Below, in pieces: positions 11,201 through 23,696 of a stretch of DNA of 64,000 bases. Below the pieces are notes generated by a model. That model was given only the letters and a program-made list of their open reading frames with translations, was not told the DNA's origin and did no database searches. The DNA is taken from NCBI GenBank assembly GCA_019279435.1, contig JAAALK010000086.1, positions 21,311,913 to 21,375,912 on the forward strand, in the 5' to 3' direction. Source of the DNA: Zizania palustris (Eukaryota > Streptophyta > Magnoliopsida > Poales > Poaceae). The translations under genes and the position numbers were made by a program. Position 1 is the stretch's first letter; each line of letters starts with the position of its first letter.

Positions 11201-14200
11201 ATGCATAATACAAGCAATATTGGTCTTTCTTGCAGGCCGACAAACTTCTTTCTCCTGAGTTCCAACCTTCTGTGGAGCAATTGATTCGGTATCATCCATC
11301 GAATCGGCAGATTTTGATGTTCTCTGCAACTTTTCCTGTGACTGTTAAGGAGTTCAAGGACAAATATCTGCCTAAATGCTATGTCATTAACCTTATGGAT
11401 GAACTTACTTTGAAGGGAATTACTCAGTTCTATGCTTTTGTTGAAGAGAGGCAGAAAGTCCATTGTCTTAACACTCTTTTTTCCAAGGTTTTTTTTTGCC
11501 AATAACCTTTACTTTATACCTTTGTTTTTAGCCATGCCTTTTGAGTTTTGACCTGATCATAATCTAAAGTTAATACATCCAATTTCGTTTCAATACAGCT
11601 GCAAATTAATCAATCAATAATATTCTGTAACTCTGTAAATCGTGTTGAACTACTGGCAAAGAAGATCACAGAGCTTGGTTATTCTTGCTTCTATATCCAT
11701 GCTAAGATGTTGCAAGATCATCGCAACAGGGTTTTCCATGATTTTCGTAATGGTGCATGCAGAAACCTAGTTTGTACAGGTATAGAACTTTTTTTTATAT
11801 ATATCTTTTCTTCTCTATAAAAGAACATTATCCCATGTCTACTTAACTATTGGAACCACTCTTATGTATCAATGATTCTGCATTCAAGGCTGTGAAACAT
11901 TTTTTTTTTCAATTCTGCTATTAAGAGTGCTAACCTTTTCACGGCTTGCGTACTTTTATCTTATAAATTGAAGAAATAGTGCACCAAATGTATCCAAATA
12001 CATTTGTGTGTTGCTAAATTTATACTGTCAATTTACAAAAATGTTGAAAATATACACAATGCCCTTTTGGATTCCTTTTGTAGTTAATGGCACATATTAA
12101 TTGGTTGAGGCTTTGTTTTTACAACATGCTTCCGATATATAACGTGTTTAATCCATCTTATAGATTCCCAATATAAGCCCAGTTAGCCACTATCCACTTT
12201 CTCCTTTAAAAGGAGGGACATTGAAAGGTCAACCCTGAGAGAGCATGCTATTTCGTTTTGTTTAATCCATCTTATAGATTCCCAATATAAGCCCAGTTAG
12301 CCACTATCCACTTTCTCCTTTAAAAGGAGGGACATTGAAAGGTCAACCTTGAGAGAGCATGCTATTTGGTTTTGTTTAATCCATCTTATAGATTCCCAAT
12401 ATAAGCCCAGTTAGCCACTATCCACTTTCTCCTTTAAAAGGAGGGACATTGAAAGGTCAACGAGAGCATGCTATTTGGTTCTAGTTCAGCACTTCAGCTT
12501 CTCATTGTTTTTTAACTTGGTTATGTTAGAGCTTGATACCATTTTAATCAGAAAATTGCTAAATTTTATCCATGTCTATGGAGTACTTACTGCATCATAT
12601 GTTAGTTCTGTTAGAGATATACCATATAGTATAATGGCTTATTTGTAAAGCTTCCCTTCTTTGCCCTTTGGGCCCTTCTCTTCTACATATTGCCCTTTGC
12701 CCCCTTGGGAATAAATGCTGGCTATTTTGTCACATGGTATCAGAGCTAGGGTTTCTAGCTTCTCTCCTTCCTCTCAATCTAGCCGCCGGCGAGCCACCGC
12801 CGCCGTGCGTCAGCCCGTGCGTGCTCCCGCCGCCGTGCGACCGGTCCGCGCCTGAGCGACGCCGCGTCTCCCTCATTTCAGATATGGCTGAAACATCGTG
12901 CTGCCGAAGACTGGCTCCTTCCCGCCGACGCGCCGCGCAACCCCTCTCGCCGCTCCTCCGGCCGTCGCGCCGCACTGTCCTCTAGCTCGGGCCCGCGTCT
13001 GAGCACCGCCGCCTGCCTCCCGCTGTGTCGGGTCCCCTGTCCCTCTGGCCACTGTGCCGCGCCGTCCTCCAGCTCGGGCCCGCGCCTGAGCCCCGCCACC
13101 TGCCTCTCGCGGCGCCGGGTCCCTGTCCCTGTAGTCACAGATTACAAAACAACAAAAAAACAGAGAAGGCAAGGGTGGTTTCTCACCATGGTTGCTCTTC
13201 GTCCTCCCGTTTTTGTACCTTCTACACCGACCTCAACTCCAAGGCATGTTACTCAGGGTGGCACAACTGCTGCTCTCTTCTGTTGCTATTGCATGTCCAA
13301 GACTCACGATATTGAGAAGTGTCGAAAGCGGCCCTCCCACTAGAACGGCGGCTCGAGTACCTCAGATGGTTCTCGGGGTTCTTCTCAGTTGCCTCCGGAT
13401 TGGGTCCTTGAGCTCACCAGACGGATGGATCGTCTGGAGCGTCGTGTTGCCTCTTTGGATCCATCCATGGTATCTTCTGCCACCGCTCAGTCTCCTCAGC
13501 TACCACAACCAAGTACTTAGTCACCTTGGATTCTTGATTCCGACGCTTTTTTTTCACATGACACATGACTACTCATTTTAGTTCCTTGAGTTCGCTTCCT
13601 TCTCCTGTGTCTGTTAAGACAACTGATGGTACTCTTCCTGTTATTTGTCATGGTATTCTTAGCACTTCCCATTTTCATGTGTCGTTTGTTGCTCATGTAC
13701 CTCAGCTTCACTCGCAACTTATTTCTAGATTACTGATCATGGTTGACGTATCATTCTTGATTCTGATTCTTGTTCTGTTCATGATCGTCACACCGGGACC
13801 CTGGTTTGTTCTGGCCATCGGCTCTGTGATCCTCCTCGCCTTTGGGAGCTTGACTGGCTACATCTTCCTCCCATTTCTACTTCATGTCGTTTGACTCCTA
13901 CTGTTGATGCCACTCCTTTTGTCGTTTCCGCCTCCATCAGCTTTGCTCAGTGGTATCATCGTCTAGGTCACATGTGTGCGTCCTGTTTGTCATCTCTCGT
14001 TACTAGTGGAGTTCTTGGGAAGGTTTCTGGTGATACCTCCCTCTCTTGTATGGGTTGTAGACTTAGCATGCAGATACAACTCCCGCATCCTGCTAGTCAG
14101 ACAGTGTCCACTAGACCTTTTGATCTCATTCACTTTGATGTATGGGGCCCTGCTCTCTTCGTTTCGAAAGGGGGACATCGATATTATGTGATCTTTATTG

Positions 14201-17200
14201 ATGATTTCTCTCGTTTCACATGGATATATTTCTTGGAGTCTCGCGCTCAGGTGCTTACTGCTTATTAGGCCTTTGCTACGATGGTTCACACTCAATTTGA
14301 CTCTTCCATTCGTGTTTTTCGTGTTGACTTTGCTGGCAAGTCTATCTCGTTCTCTTCGTCGGTTTCTTTCTGAGCAGGGCACTCTTCCTCAGTATAGCCA
14401 CCTTTGTTCCTTTGGTTGTGTTGCCTTTGTTCTTCTCCAACCTCGTGAGAGGACAAAGCTATCGACACAGTCGGTCCGGTGTGTCTTCCTTGGGTATGAC
14501 TCCGAGCGTAAGGGATATCGTTGTTGGGATCCGGTTGCTCATCGCATTCGGGTTTCCCGTGATGTTACCTTTGATGAGTCTTGTCCTTTTTTCTCCGATG
14601 CTCCCTCCTCTCATGAGTCGGTTGATTTTCTTGACTTAGTTTGGCCTTCGTCTAACTCCTCGTCATCATCCTCTCCTCCTTGTCCTTCACCACCACCATC
14701 CACTTCACCACCTCCTTCACCACTACCTCCACGTCCTCCCATTCTCTATCACTATACTCGTCGTCCGTGTCCTTCACCACCTTCCACCTCTTCTTCCCCT
14801 GTGCCTCATGAGTCTTCATATTTTGCACTCTCTCTTTCTGAGCCTTCCACATATCGAGATGTTGCTCATCCTGAGTGGTAGTTTGCTATGGCTGAGGAGA
14901 TTGCTGCTCTTGAGTGTACCGACACTTGGGATCTTGTTCCTCGTCCTCCTTCTGTTGTTTCGATCTCGTGCAAGTGGGTCTACAAGATTAAGACTCGCTC
15001 TGATGGCTCTCTTGAGTGCTATAAAGCGCGTCTTGTTGCTCGTGGTTTTCAGTAGTAGTATGGTCGTGACTATGAGGAGACCTTTGCTCCTATTGCACAT
15101 AGGATCACCGTTCATACTCTTATTGCGGTGGCCTCTGTTCGTCGGTGGACTATCTCTCAGCTTGATGTGAAGAATGCATTTCTTCACGGCGAGCTGCATG
15201 AGGAGGTCTATATGCACCCATCTCCTGGCTATCCTGTTCCCGATGGCCATGTCTGTTGCCTCTGTCGTTCTCTCTATGGCCTCAAGCAAGCCCCTCGTGC
15301 TTGGTTTTGAGTGTATCACCTTGGTTGTCACTGCTGCTGGTTTTGTTGCTAGTCAACATTATCATGCTCTTTTTGTTCACACTTCCCCCCGTGGTCGTAC
15401 CCTTATTCTTCTCTATGTGGATGACATGCTCATCACGAGGGATGATTTTGAGTATATTGCCTTTGTTAAGGCTCGTCTCTGTGAGCAGTTTCACATGTCC
15501 GACTTGGGTCCTCTTCGCTACTTTCTTGGGATTGAGGTCACATCCACACCTGACGGCTATTACCTCTCCTAGAGGAAGTACATTCATGATCTTCTTGATC
15601 GTGCGGGTCTTACAGATCGCCGCTCTGTGGACACTCCTATGGAGCTTCACACTCGTCTTTGTGCCACCGACGGTGTTCCTCTTGAGGATCCCACTCGCTA
15701 TCGTCACCTCGTCGATAGTCTTGTCTATCTTGGCATCACTCGTCCTGACATTTCTTATGCCGTTCACATCCTGAGTCAGTTCATGTCCACTACATTCATC
15801 TCTTTCGTGTCCTTCGATACCTTCGTGGCACTATCGACCAACATTTGTTTTTCTCTAGTTCCAGCTCCCTTCAGCTCCACGCTTAATCTGATGCTACTTG
15901 GGGTTCTGATCCTTTAGACTTCAAGTCACTCTCTGCTTATTGTGTCTTTCTCGGTTCCTCCTTGATTGCCTGTAAGACCAAGAAGCAGACTGTTGTTTCT
16001 CGCTCTAGTGCTAAGGCTGAGCTACATGCTTTGGCTTGTGTGACTGCTGAGGTGACTTGGCTATGGTGGCTCCTGGCTGAGTTTGGTGTTGCTCTCTCCT
16101 CTACGCCTGTGCACTGTGACAGTACTGGTGCTATTAGTATTGCTCAGGACCCAGTGAAGCGTGAGCTCACCAAACACATTGGAATTGATTGCTTCTATGT
16201 TAGGTCGGCTGTCCAGAACAAGATAGTTGCTCTTGAGTATGTGCCCTCGGAGATTCAACTTGCCGACTTGCTTAGCAAGGCCCATACTCGAGCTCAACAT
16301 TGTTTTCTTCTTTCCAAGCTCAATGTCGTTGATCCACTTGTAAATCTTCCCTTCTTTGCCCTTTGGGTCCTCTTGTACATATTGCCCTTTGGGCCCTTGG
16401 GAATAGATGCTGGCCATTTTGTCACAAGTTCATGCATTAGATTTTAATGGATGAGGAAACCTCCATATTGTAAATGAAACTATTCTGGACCTTGCAAGAG
16501 AGGTTATTTATAGATGACTAAGTTTCTAGCTCATTTCTTAAACCCATTAAATATTTAGGGGTCTCTTTGCTGATGTTTCATTCATTGTGTTGTTATGCTT
16601 TTTATGTGTTTTATCGTAATTAGGTGCCACGAATTAGCATATCAATTCCTGTAGTTTTGTCAATTAATGCCTTGCTACCAAGTGCCAACGAAAGATGCTA
16701 TATTGTTTTCTGTCGATTTTGTTTCCTGTTTCAGAAAGCTGAGGGCATCATTTGGGTTCTGACAATCTGACCTCTTGTCTTTCCCTTTGCAGATCTATTT
16801 ACAAGGGGAATAGATATCCAAGCTGTTAATGTTGTTATCAATTTTGATTTCCCCAGGAATGCAGAAACATATCTCCATAGGGTATGCATTAAAAGAATTG
16901 GTTTCTTTTCTTTAGTTTTCTGTTTTAATGATGCATAGCTTGCTGAATAATCTTCTGCACAGACGACAGATTTATTTTGTTGTACATGAAGGAAAATAAT
17001 TTCATTATACATATCACCTATAAAGGTTGATTGCCTAACCTTTTTGCTATTTTACTTCTTTGTTTTGACTGGTGAATTCCTACAGCAAATTGACAAAGTG
17101 GTGTGTTGTGCTATTTTGTTATGTGCTGACCGTTTTGTTGACACTTTTCTTTGTAGGTTGGTAGATCTGGCAGATTTGGCCATCTTGGTTTGGCTGTGAA

Positions 17201-17393
17201 TTTGATCACCTATGAGGACCGATTTAACTTGTATGCAATTCTAATAATCAGTTGTATATCTACCTTCTGTGTCCTGTTCATCTAATTAACATAATATTTT
17301 TTTGGTGGGCACAGGTATCGAATTGAACAGGAGCTTGGAACAGAGATAAAACCGATACCACCTCAAATAGACCGAGCAATATATTGCCAATAG
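8247..17393 (+). CDS. DEAD-box RNA helicase, DDX6/Dhh1 type (plant RH6/RH8/RH12 group)
   Basis: Nine exons: 8247-8518, 9479-9539, 10094-10328, 10456-10694, 11236-11487, 11599-11779, 16793-16881, 17157-17230 and 17315-17393. All introns are GT-AG and all phases agree, giving 493 residues. Helicase motifs are intact: Q motif FERPSPIQ (139-146), AKNGTGKT (163-170), PTRELA (195-200), TPGR (244-247), DEAD (268-271, split by intron 4), SAT (299-301) and HRVGRSGRFG (442-451). The N-terminal 90 residues are Gly/Pro/Gln-rich with a polyglutamine run, as in plant RH6/8/12. The family unwinds RNA using ATP and acts in P-bodies in mRNA decapping and translational repression. Intron 6 is swollen to 5 kb by a copia element and a tandem repeat but keeps its splice sites. 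The exact paralogue within the group cannot be fixed from sequence alone. Confidence 0.96.
12147..12480. repeat. Three-copy 114-bp tandem repeat in helicase intron 6
   Basis: Units start at 12147, 12261 and 12375, each with TTTAATCCATCTTATAGATT. They are nearly identical; the third lacks a few bases near its end. Each unit contains CTCCTTTAAAAGGAGG, a near-palindrome. The high identity indicates recent expansion. The array lies just upstream of the copia insertion but outside its TSD. Confidence 0.92.
12609..12734 (+). repeat. 5' LTR of the copia element
   Basis: 126 bp with TG...CA ends, immediately 5' of the primer-binding site at 12735-12746. It shares CTTCCCTTCTTTGCCCTTTG and the terminal TTTTGTCACA with the 3' LTR. 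Confidence 0.85.
16338..16426 (+). repeat. 3' LTR of the copia element, 5'-truncated
   Basis: It matches the last ~90 bp of the 5' LTR, but the first ~30 bp and any polypurine tract are missing. The pol frame runs straight into LTR sequence, so a deletion has joined the RNase H end to the LTR interior. Confidence 0.8.
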
Positions 17394-17920
17394 TTGACTG
17401 ACAGGTTGATCATGTATGCCACTGTCTGAAAGTAATAAGACAACCTGTGTAAATATCAGCTCATCAGGTACAAATGCTCATTGTTCTGCATGTAGTGAAC
17501 AACTGAACATGCACCTCTCCTCTTTGTGACCGTTACATGCTGCTCTGTTATTTTCCTTGTAAGAAACATCTTCATTTTCATGCAAACATGGACCACTTCA
17601 TACACTTCATGTCATAGGAAAGGAGTTGGGTCTTGTAACATTATTGGGAAATGTCTTCATATATGGACATTGGTATTGAAGATATCAGGATTGGTAAGAT
17701 AGGGCTGAGGGCTCTAGATCCCACAATCGTTAGGGTGAAACGGTTAGTGCCATCCTGCCATTACATAAAGTGTAACCCATAGTTGTTAAGATGTCACCAT
17801 GACGACAAGACAGTGGTGAGGGCTAAGACAGTCCCACTGCCTTCGCCCCATGCCTTGCTGTGCGGCCCGGTGTGGCAACGGTGGTTGTGGGATGGGAAAC
17901 CCTGAACTGGACTGGAGCAA
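17394..17920. other. 3' UTR and flank of the helicase gene
   Basis: This begins with the presumed helicase 3' UTR. No further gene or element with clear ends was seen before the duplication at 17921. Confidence 0.45.
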
Positions 17921-19100
17921 GGAGTGTGATTCCTTTATAGTAGGGTACTACTTTTTGGCCCGGGCTAGCTGGTTGTTGGAAGGGGCCAGCTTTAGTACAA
18001 AGTTATTGTTATACTAGGCTTTAAATGTGCTGTTAGACTGGGTTTTAAATGTGTTTGTGCAATTTTACCCATATATTCTTTCATTTTGTAAGGTGTCTCC
18101 TCGCCTTATGTCTTACCGCTTAAAGGCATGTTCGGTTTATCCCCTTGGGGAAGGGGATTGGAGGGGATTTATGCTACAATCCCCTCTAATCCCCCTCAAT
18201 CCCTTTCAATCCCCTTCATTTCCCTCTTAACCGAACATGCCCTAAAAGGTAAAAAGGTAGTTGGATGCCTTGCCTCGTCTTACTGTCTTAATAACTATGC
18301 TGTACTTATGTTAGTATTCAGTAGAAACTGGCAAATCTCTTTACTATTGTCAGAAGTTGTGTTTGTCTGTGACTAGCCAGAGTATTGGTCCAAATTCCTC
18401 CCGATTAGTTATAACTATTGCATTGTACATGTGTGTTTTTATAAAGTTGTATTTTGTGACATCCTGATTACTTATTTTGTCAACTAATCCTAATTGGTAG
18501 CAGAACTGGATGGTAGCTGCATTCATTTTACCATCCATATGCATCGGAGTGTGATTCCTTTATAGTAGTGGACTACTTTTCGGGCCGGGCTAGCTAGTTG
18601 TTGGAAGGGGCCAGCTTTAGTACAAAGTTATTGTTAGACTAGGCTTTAAATATGCTGTTAGACTGGGTTTTAACTTTTAAATGTGTTTGTGCAATTTTAC
18701 CCATATATTCTTTCATTTTGTAAGGTGTCTCCTCGCCTTATTTCTTACTGCTTAAAAGGTAAAAAGGTAGTTGGATGCCTTGCTTCATCTTACTGTCTTA
18801 ATAACTACGGGAAATTTAACTATTTGCCACTCTTATCGTTGCCACCTATGGTGTAACTTATGTTAGTATTCCGTAGAAACCGACAAATCTCTTTACTATT
18901 GTCCGAAGTTGTGTTTGTCTGTGACTATCCAGAGTATTGGTCCAAATTTCTCCCGATTAGTTATAACTATTGCATTGTACATGTGTGTTTTTTTATAAAG
19001 TTGTATTTTGTGACATCCTGACTACTTATTTCGTCAACTAATCCTGATTGGTAGCAGAACTGGATGGTAGCTGCATTCATTTTACCATTCATATGCATCG
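17921..19100. repeat. Direct tandem duplication of ~0.55-0.6 kb downstream of the helicase
   Basis: Copy 1 (17921-18545) and copy 2 (18546-19100) both begin GGAGTGTGATTCCTTTATAG and end near CATATGCATCG. They are highly similar throughout. Copy 1 carries a 119-bp MITE absent from copy 2. Copy 2 carries a ~48-bp insert around 18810-18857 beginning GGGAAATTTAACTATTTGCC that is absent from copy 1. No coding frame was recognised. Confidence 0.93.
18124..18242. mobile_element. Short Tourist-like MITE with TAA TSD, in copy 1 of the duplication
   Basis: The ends are AGGCATGTTCGGTT and the inverse of GGGCATGTTCGGTT, flanked by TAA at 18121-18123 and 18243-18245. The matching position in copy 2 reads GCTTAAAAGGT, which is exactly the predicted empty site, so insertion followed the duplication. 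Confidence 0.92.
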
Positions 19101-20480
19101 TGCATTCGTGTTGAATTCATTATTGCATTCTTTATGTTATAGCTATTTACTATTTCATATTCGGTAATGCACTTGACTCAAAGTCTATTTATGAAACAGG
19201 TGTCATTCCGTGATCTTCAATGCTGTAACTTATATCAAGGTTGTGTAGGGGACACTCAGTAGCAAGTAACTCTGTAGCTAGGTCATTCTGAATTCCAGTG
19301 GACCATGTGTGGGTGTGGCTACAACGCTAAGCCCTTAACCAAGTATTGCTAAAAGGTCTGTCCCCAGGTTGTTCCCCCTAAACTCTTCTGACCTGTTGCC
19401 ATTCGACATTGTATCGCTAGCTTTTTTCTACAGGACCTTTTAACCCTGGTACCTTCTGTCTGTGTTATGGCCTTGCTGCCCTCGGATGGATCACTCCACC
19501 TGGACGATGCTATCACCGTATGTCTTGTGTGAATTAGCATCTTGTATACTGTATTAGTGTTTCACTTTCCAGTGTTCTGGATTTTCATGCATATTCCCTT
19601 ATGAATGATCTTTCTGTAATGTCTTATGTGTTGATTGGGCTAGTGTACCTGGAGTATTATTTTGGAACTGTTTTTTTGTCCTTTTTGTGTTAGCTTGAGA
19701 TGTTCACGTTGGCCGTTGATAGTTTTCATTCTAGGTGGTACTCTCTACGATCTTGCTAGTTTTACTTGTGTTGGTGGAGGCACTTCAAGTGGTGACTTGT
19801 ATTTTCTTTACAAGTTGGCTCAGCTTGTTAATTGAATCTTCGGTGACAATTATTTCAGCATCTACTTATGTCACATTTCAGCATTTTCGTTATCCCAAAC
19901 TTTATGGCATGACTAAAGATGTACTGGACAGAGAAAATGAACTAGTGGTCTGCTGATGAATTGAACTATAGGCCTTTGTTGATGTGACAAATGTCAAGTA
20001 AATATACATGATGATTAGTTTCTAATCTACAATTGCAGAATTCATGCTACATGTGCCAGTAACTGTATGCACGCAAAGATAATAAAAGGCACTACAAATG
20101 AAAACGTGCAACTTTTTCACACAATCTAAGTCGCTGGTCGGAATTGCTAATGGTCATATTGTTGGCCTAGATTATCATGTAGCACATTTCCATCCTCTAT
20201 GCAGTATAATTTCTTTAAAAGTTTTCTGTGTGAAAACATCTACCATATACTGTTATGTTACACATTTGAATGGAGCCTAGTTCATATTCTATTTTCCGTC
20301 GTCCTAAACAAGACCACGGTAGGATCAGTTGTCTTATGGTAGGCCAGGGGTGCACAGGCTGCTCATATAACCTTTTTAAAATTTATACGTAAGAGTTTAG
20401 TAGTCACTTTCCTCGTGCAAACCACCTTGCACCGCGTCTGCAGTCACTACGAGTTTGGTTGCTGATTACAAATTGTCACG
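19101..20480. other. Intergenic DNA, no gene recognised
   Basis: There are a few open frames of up to about 70 codons, without homology I can name, and no structured repeat. Confidence 0.45.
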
Positions 20481-21157
20481 TCTCAACTTAAACTTGCCAC
20501 AAGTAGTTTAATAACCGTTTGGTTAATAATGGAAGTGAGACTCCCACACCACAAAACTCCTGCCACGTATTTTTGGAGCAAAAGTGTAGCGCTGTTTTCT
20601 CCGCCACAACCCCGTGGCGCGCCAAACCGCTGAAGAACAAATGCTCACAGGTGTGTCGCCGCAGCCGCCGTCCTAGCCCGAGCTTCGGCCCATCGGTCCT
20701 ACCATCGCCGGCCACTGTCGGCCCTCCTGCCACCGGCTGCCGACGCTCCGCTCCCACTAGCCGCCCCTTCCCCAGAGCTCTAATCCGCCCCAGCCCGAGC
20801 TCCATCCCGCTCCCTCCCGAGCTCCCCTTGCCGGCCGTTGTCCCCAGCGCGACCTCCGCCCCTGTCGACCGCCGGCCCCTGGCCGACCTTCTCCTCCGCC
20901 TCCGCTGCTCGAAGTCCACTCTAGTCGGCTGCTCGAGCTCTGCTAATTGATGAGTGTTAGTAAAAATTTTACTGATTTCGTCCTGTTCTTTAATGTTCTT
21001 GTAATGAAAAAATTATTGCTAATTGATGCTACAATGGGATTGTTTTTACGATGATGCCTTTTTGAGGTGTATTTAAACATGATATTTGATTGTACTATTC
21101 TAATTAATTAACACTAATGTACCGTTGAGATATTTTAGTCAATATTTTTTGACAACA
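20481..21157. other. GC-rich island in AT-rich DNA, unassigned
   Basis: From about 20640 to 20945 the sequence is Pro/Ser/Arg-coding in several frames and very GC-rich, and then returns abruptly to AT-rich. Opposite-strand frames of 143 codons exist but look like composition effects. It may be a captured gene fragment or the untranslated leader of a lost element. Confidence 0.35.
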
Positions 21158-21252
21158 ATCCAAACAACTTCCACATTTTTGGCCAAACTTTTTTAATGCA
21201 ATTCAAACAACTTCCACATTTTTGGCCAAACTTTTTTAATGCAATTCAAACA
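21158..21252. repeat. 43-bp tandem duplication
   Basis: The unit holding CAAACAACTTCCACATTTTT starts near 21161 and again at 21204, followed by a partial third unit (TTCAAACAAC). The copies are almost identical. Confidence 0.85.
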
Positions 21253-21518
21253 ACAACCATAATTTGTTTTCCATAACTTACTTATGTCACAAAATATAGG
21301 TGGCCACAAATGTGGCGGCTACTTAAGATGAGGCGTGACAAAAAGTGGCCACTACAAGTGTTGCTACTTATTGGAGTGGATAAGAGAAAAAATAATTAGT
21401 AAACAGATAAGAGAAGAGAAGAGAGAAAAAGAAAAAAAGCTAGCTGATTGTTGATACACGTATTTCTATAAATAAAATGTAATTATTTAGTATTATTAAA
21501 TTAGTTACATAAATTAAG

Positions 21519-22096
21519 GAGGCAAAATTTAGTCTCGTCAATCAAATAGTTAGATACTATTTTGGAGTATTAAATGTAGACTATTTACAAAATTCATTCA
21601 TAATCGATGGATTATTAGCGAGACGGATTTAATGAGCCTAATTATGCCATGATTTGACAATGTGATGCTACAATAAACATTTGTTAATCATGGATTAATT
21701 AAGCTTAATAAATTTGTCTCGTAAATAATCTTCCGGTTTACAATTATTTTTATAATTAGTTCAAATTTAGGGGGTGTTTGGTTTGGGGCTGCTAAAGTTT
21801 AGGGACTAAACTTTAGTCCCTTTTAGTCCCTAAATTGCCAAACATGGGGACTAAAAGGGACTAAAGTTTAGTCTCTAACCTTTAGCCCTTTAGTCCTCAA
21901 AACCTTGCTAAAAGAGACTAAAAGTACTACTTACCTCTCAGCCCTCACCTTTATTTAGTCCTATAGTTCTTAGAACTAAACAGGAAGTGACTAAAGTTTA
22001 GTCCTATAAAAAAGAGGAGACTAAAGTTTAGTTTAGTCCCTAAAGAAACTAAACAGGCCCTTAGTCCTTTAAATTGATGTCTAAACTTTAGCCTAT
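21519..22096. mobile_element. Diverged Tourist-like MITE interrupted by a second MITE
   Basis: The left half (about 21519-21769) has the family signatures GAGACGGATTTAATGAGCCT and ATGATTTGACAATGTGATGC, shared with the element at 1401. The right end resumes after 22060 with GTCTAAACTTTAGCC, the inverse of the left terminus. The ends are worn and no TSD was confirmed. Confidence 0.7.
21770..22060. mobile_element. Tourist-like MITE nested in the previous one, TTA TSD
   Basis: It begins GGGGGTGTTTGGTTTGGG and ends in the inverse of GGGCCTGTTTAGTTTC, with TTA at 21767-21769 and 22061-22063. The interior repeats GACTAAAGTTTAGTC palindromes. It interrupts the outer MITE, so it is younger. Confidence 0.88.
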
Positions 22097-23696
22097 ATAA
22101 ATACATCTACAATGTGTCATATAACCAGTCCTTATGTATTAAATATATTATATATGTTGTCCTTATACATTGTGAAAGTAATCTTTATATCATTAATTAC
22201 AAAAGTAGTCTATATAGCTATGGGCTACCCATAAGAAATAAAATAACATTTATCATTTTTTTCTTTTTTTCTCTCTATCTTTTCTCTTACTTTTAATATT
22301 TCATATTTCATATCTGTATCTCCTCTATTACTTTTAATATTTCATATTTCATAGCAAAAATTTGCATCGTCTTGTCACCGCACGCAAATGCTCACGGGTA
22401 AAATATTGGATCCCGAATCTCGGCGGATCACGAGACGCGGACGTACGTAGGATCGTGATATGACCGAGCGATGCCGCAGACAAGACAAAAGGGAAATGCT
22501 GGAGGTCTCGTTGTCAGGTCCCCAGCAGCCAGCAGGGTTAACCCAGCATTTCCCTGCCCAAAATTTACGTTCCAAATTTAAAATTTAAATTTACTTTTAG
22601 GTTTGGGCGTTTGGCTCGGGTACTGTTCGGTTTGAACTTTGAAACGGTTACTGTTACAAAAAAACAATTTTAAAAACATTATAAAAATATAAAAAATCAT
22701 AGAAAATATATAAAATTATAGAAAAATAAGTAATTTTTTTGATACAGTGATAAAAAATTTGATATAAGATTTATTATTTTTTGGTTGAATAAAATGGTAG
22801 AACATTATAAATACAACAACAATATTTTTCCTGAAAAAATAAAAGACAAATCTGTTATAGCAGGCTATTGGGCTGGTCCAAAATTTCCTTTTTCTTTTTC
22901 AATTTTTACCGATATTTTTTTTGCTTATAACTTTATAAAATTTTAATATTTATGAAAACAAAATGTACCATAAACTATCATAAATCATCTAGTATTTATA
23001 CGAATTTTTTAGTTCAAATTAAAAATTGGATTAAATCGGTCAAGTTTTAGCTGCAGTAAGCTCGGTAACCCTGGTCCTGAGTCTAGGCACCTGACTATCC
23101 TAGTAATGTTTTTCGATATTATTAAATAATATTACATATATTAAAAAATTATATGACGGTATATTAAATAAGGAAAAAAATTAAAGAAATTAGTTCTTCT
23201 ATAAAATATAATTTTTATGTAAAACGAGAAGAAATAATATTAAATTATTATACTAAATTAGTATTATGTTTATTATAATAATTAAATCTAAAAATATTTT
23301 CTCAGTGGTACGGAAATAAAACTACGTGCTCAGTATGTTTTACGGTGCATTTGATTCTGCTTTTAAAATCTACTTTTATTGTAAAAAAATAGAAGTTGAA
23401 CCAAAAGGATTTACCAAAACTGTTTTTGCTGTGAAAAAACAACTTTTTTCTAGTAAAATTTTTGAAGCAGTTTGAACCCTGTTTTTCTGCTTCTGCTTTT
23501 ATATTTTCTGTTTTTTAGCACAAATTTAATAGCATGAATTCAAAGTGTCTTGATTGATCTAACATTATTATTGTTTTTAATGCATTGCACAATTTTATGA
23601 GATAATATGTGGCTGCCAGTTATTTTATGAAATGAATTATGCACTTTTTTATTTATCTAATATATTTTCAGTTATTTAGTTGCATCAATGTTGAGT

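Larger units (their letters stand above)
12609..16426 (+). mobile_element. Degenerate Ty1/copia LTR retrotransposon with TSD AGTTC
   Basis: A short LTR begins TGTTAGAG and ends GTCACA, and is followed directly by TGGTATCAGAGC, the initiator-Met tRNA primer-binding site. AGTTC is duplicated at 12604-12608 and 16427-16431. Domains run in copia order: a CX2CX4HX4C zinc knuckle (about 13280-13322), a HLGH...CX2C pre-integrase region (about 13930-14060), integrase core remnants (14100-14380), reverse transcriptase (about 14960-15560, with YVDD at 15414-15425) and RNase H (about 15960-16290). Numerous stops and frame changes show it is dead. Most of gag is missing. It lies in helicase intron 6 in the same orientation as the gene. 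Confidence 0.93.

Noticed and set aside
12147..12480. Regular repeats considered as a CRISPR array
   Set aside because: Units are contiguous 114-bp copies without unique spacers, in a plant intron.
13565..16447. Several frames of 100-230 codons as separate genes
   Set aside because: They are alternating frames of one degenerate copia polyprotein between an LTR pair with TSD AGTTC.
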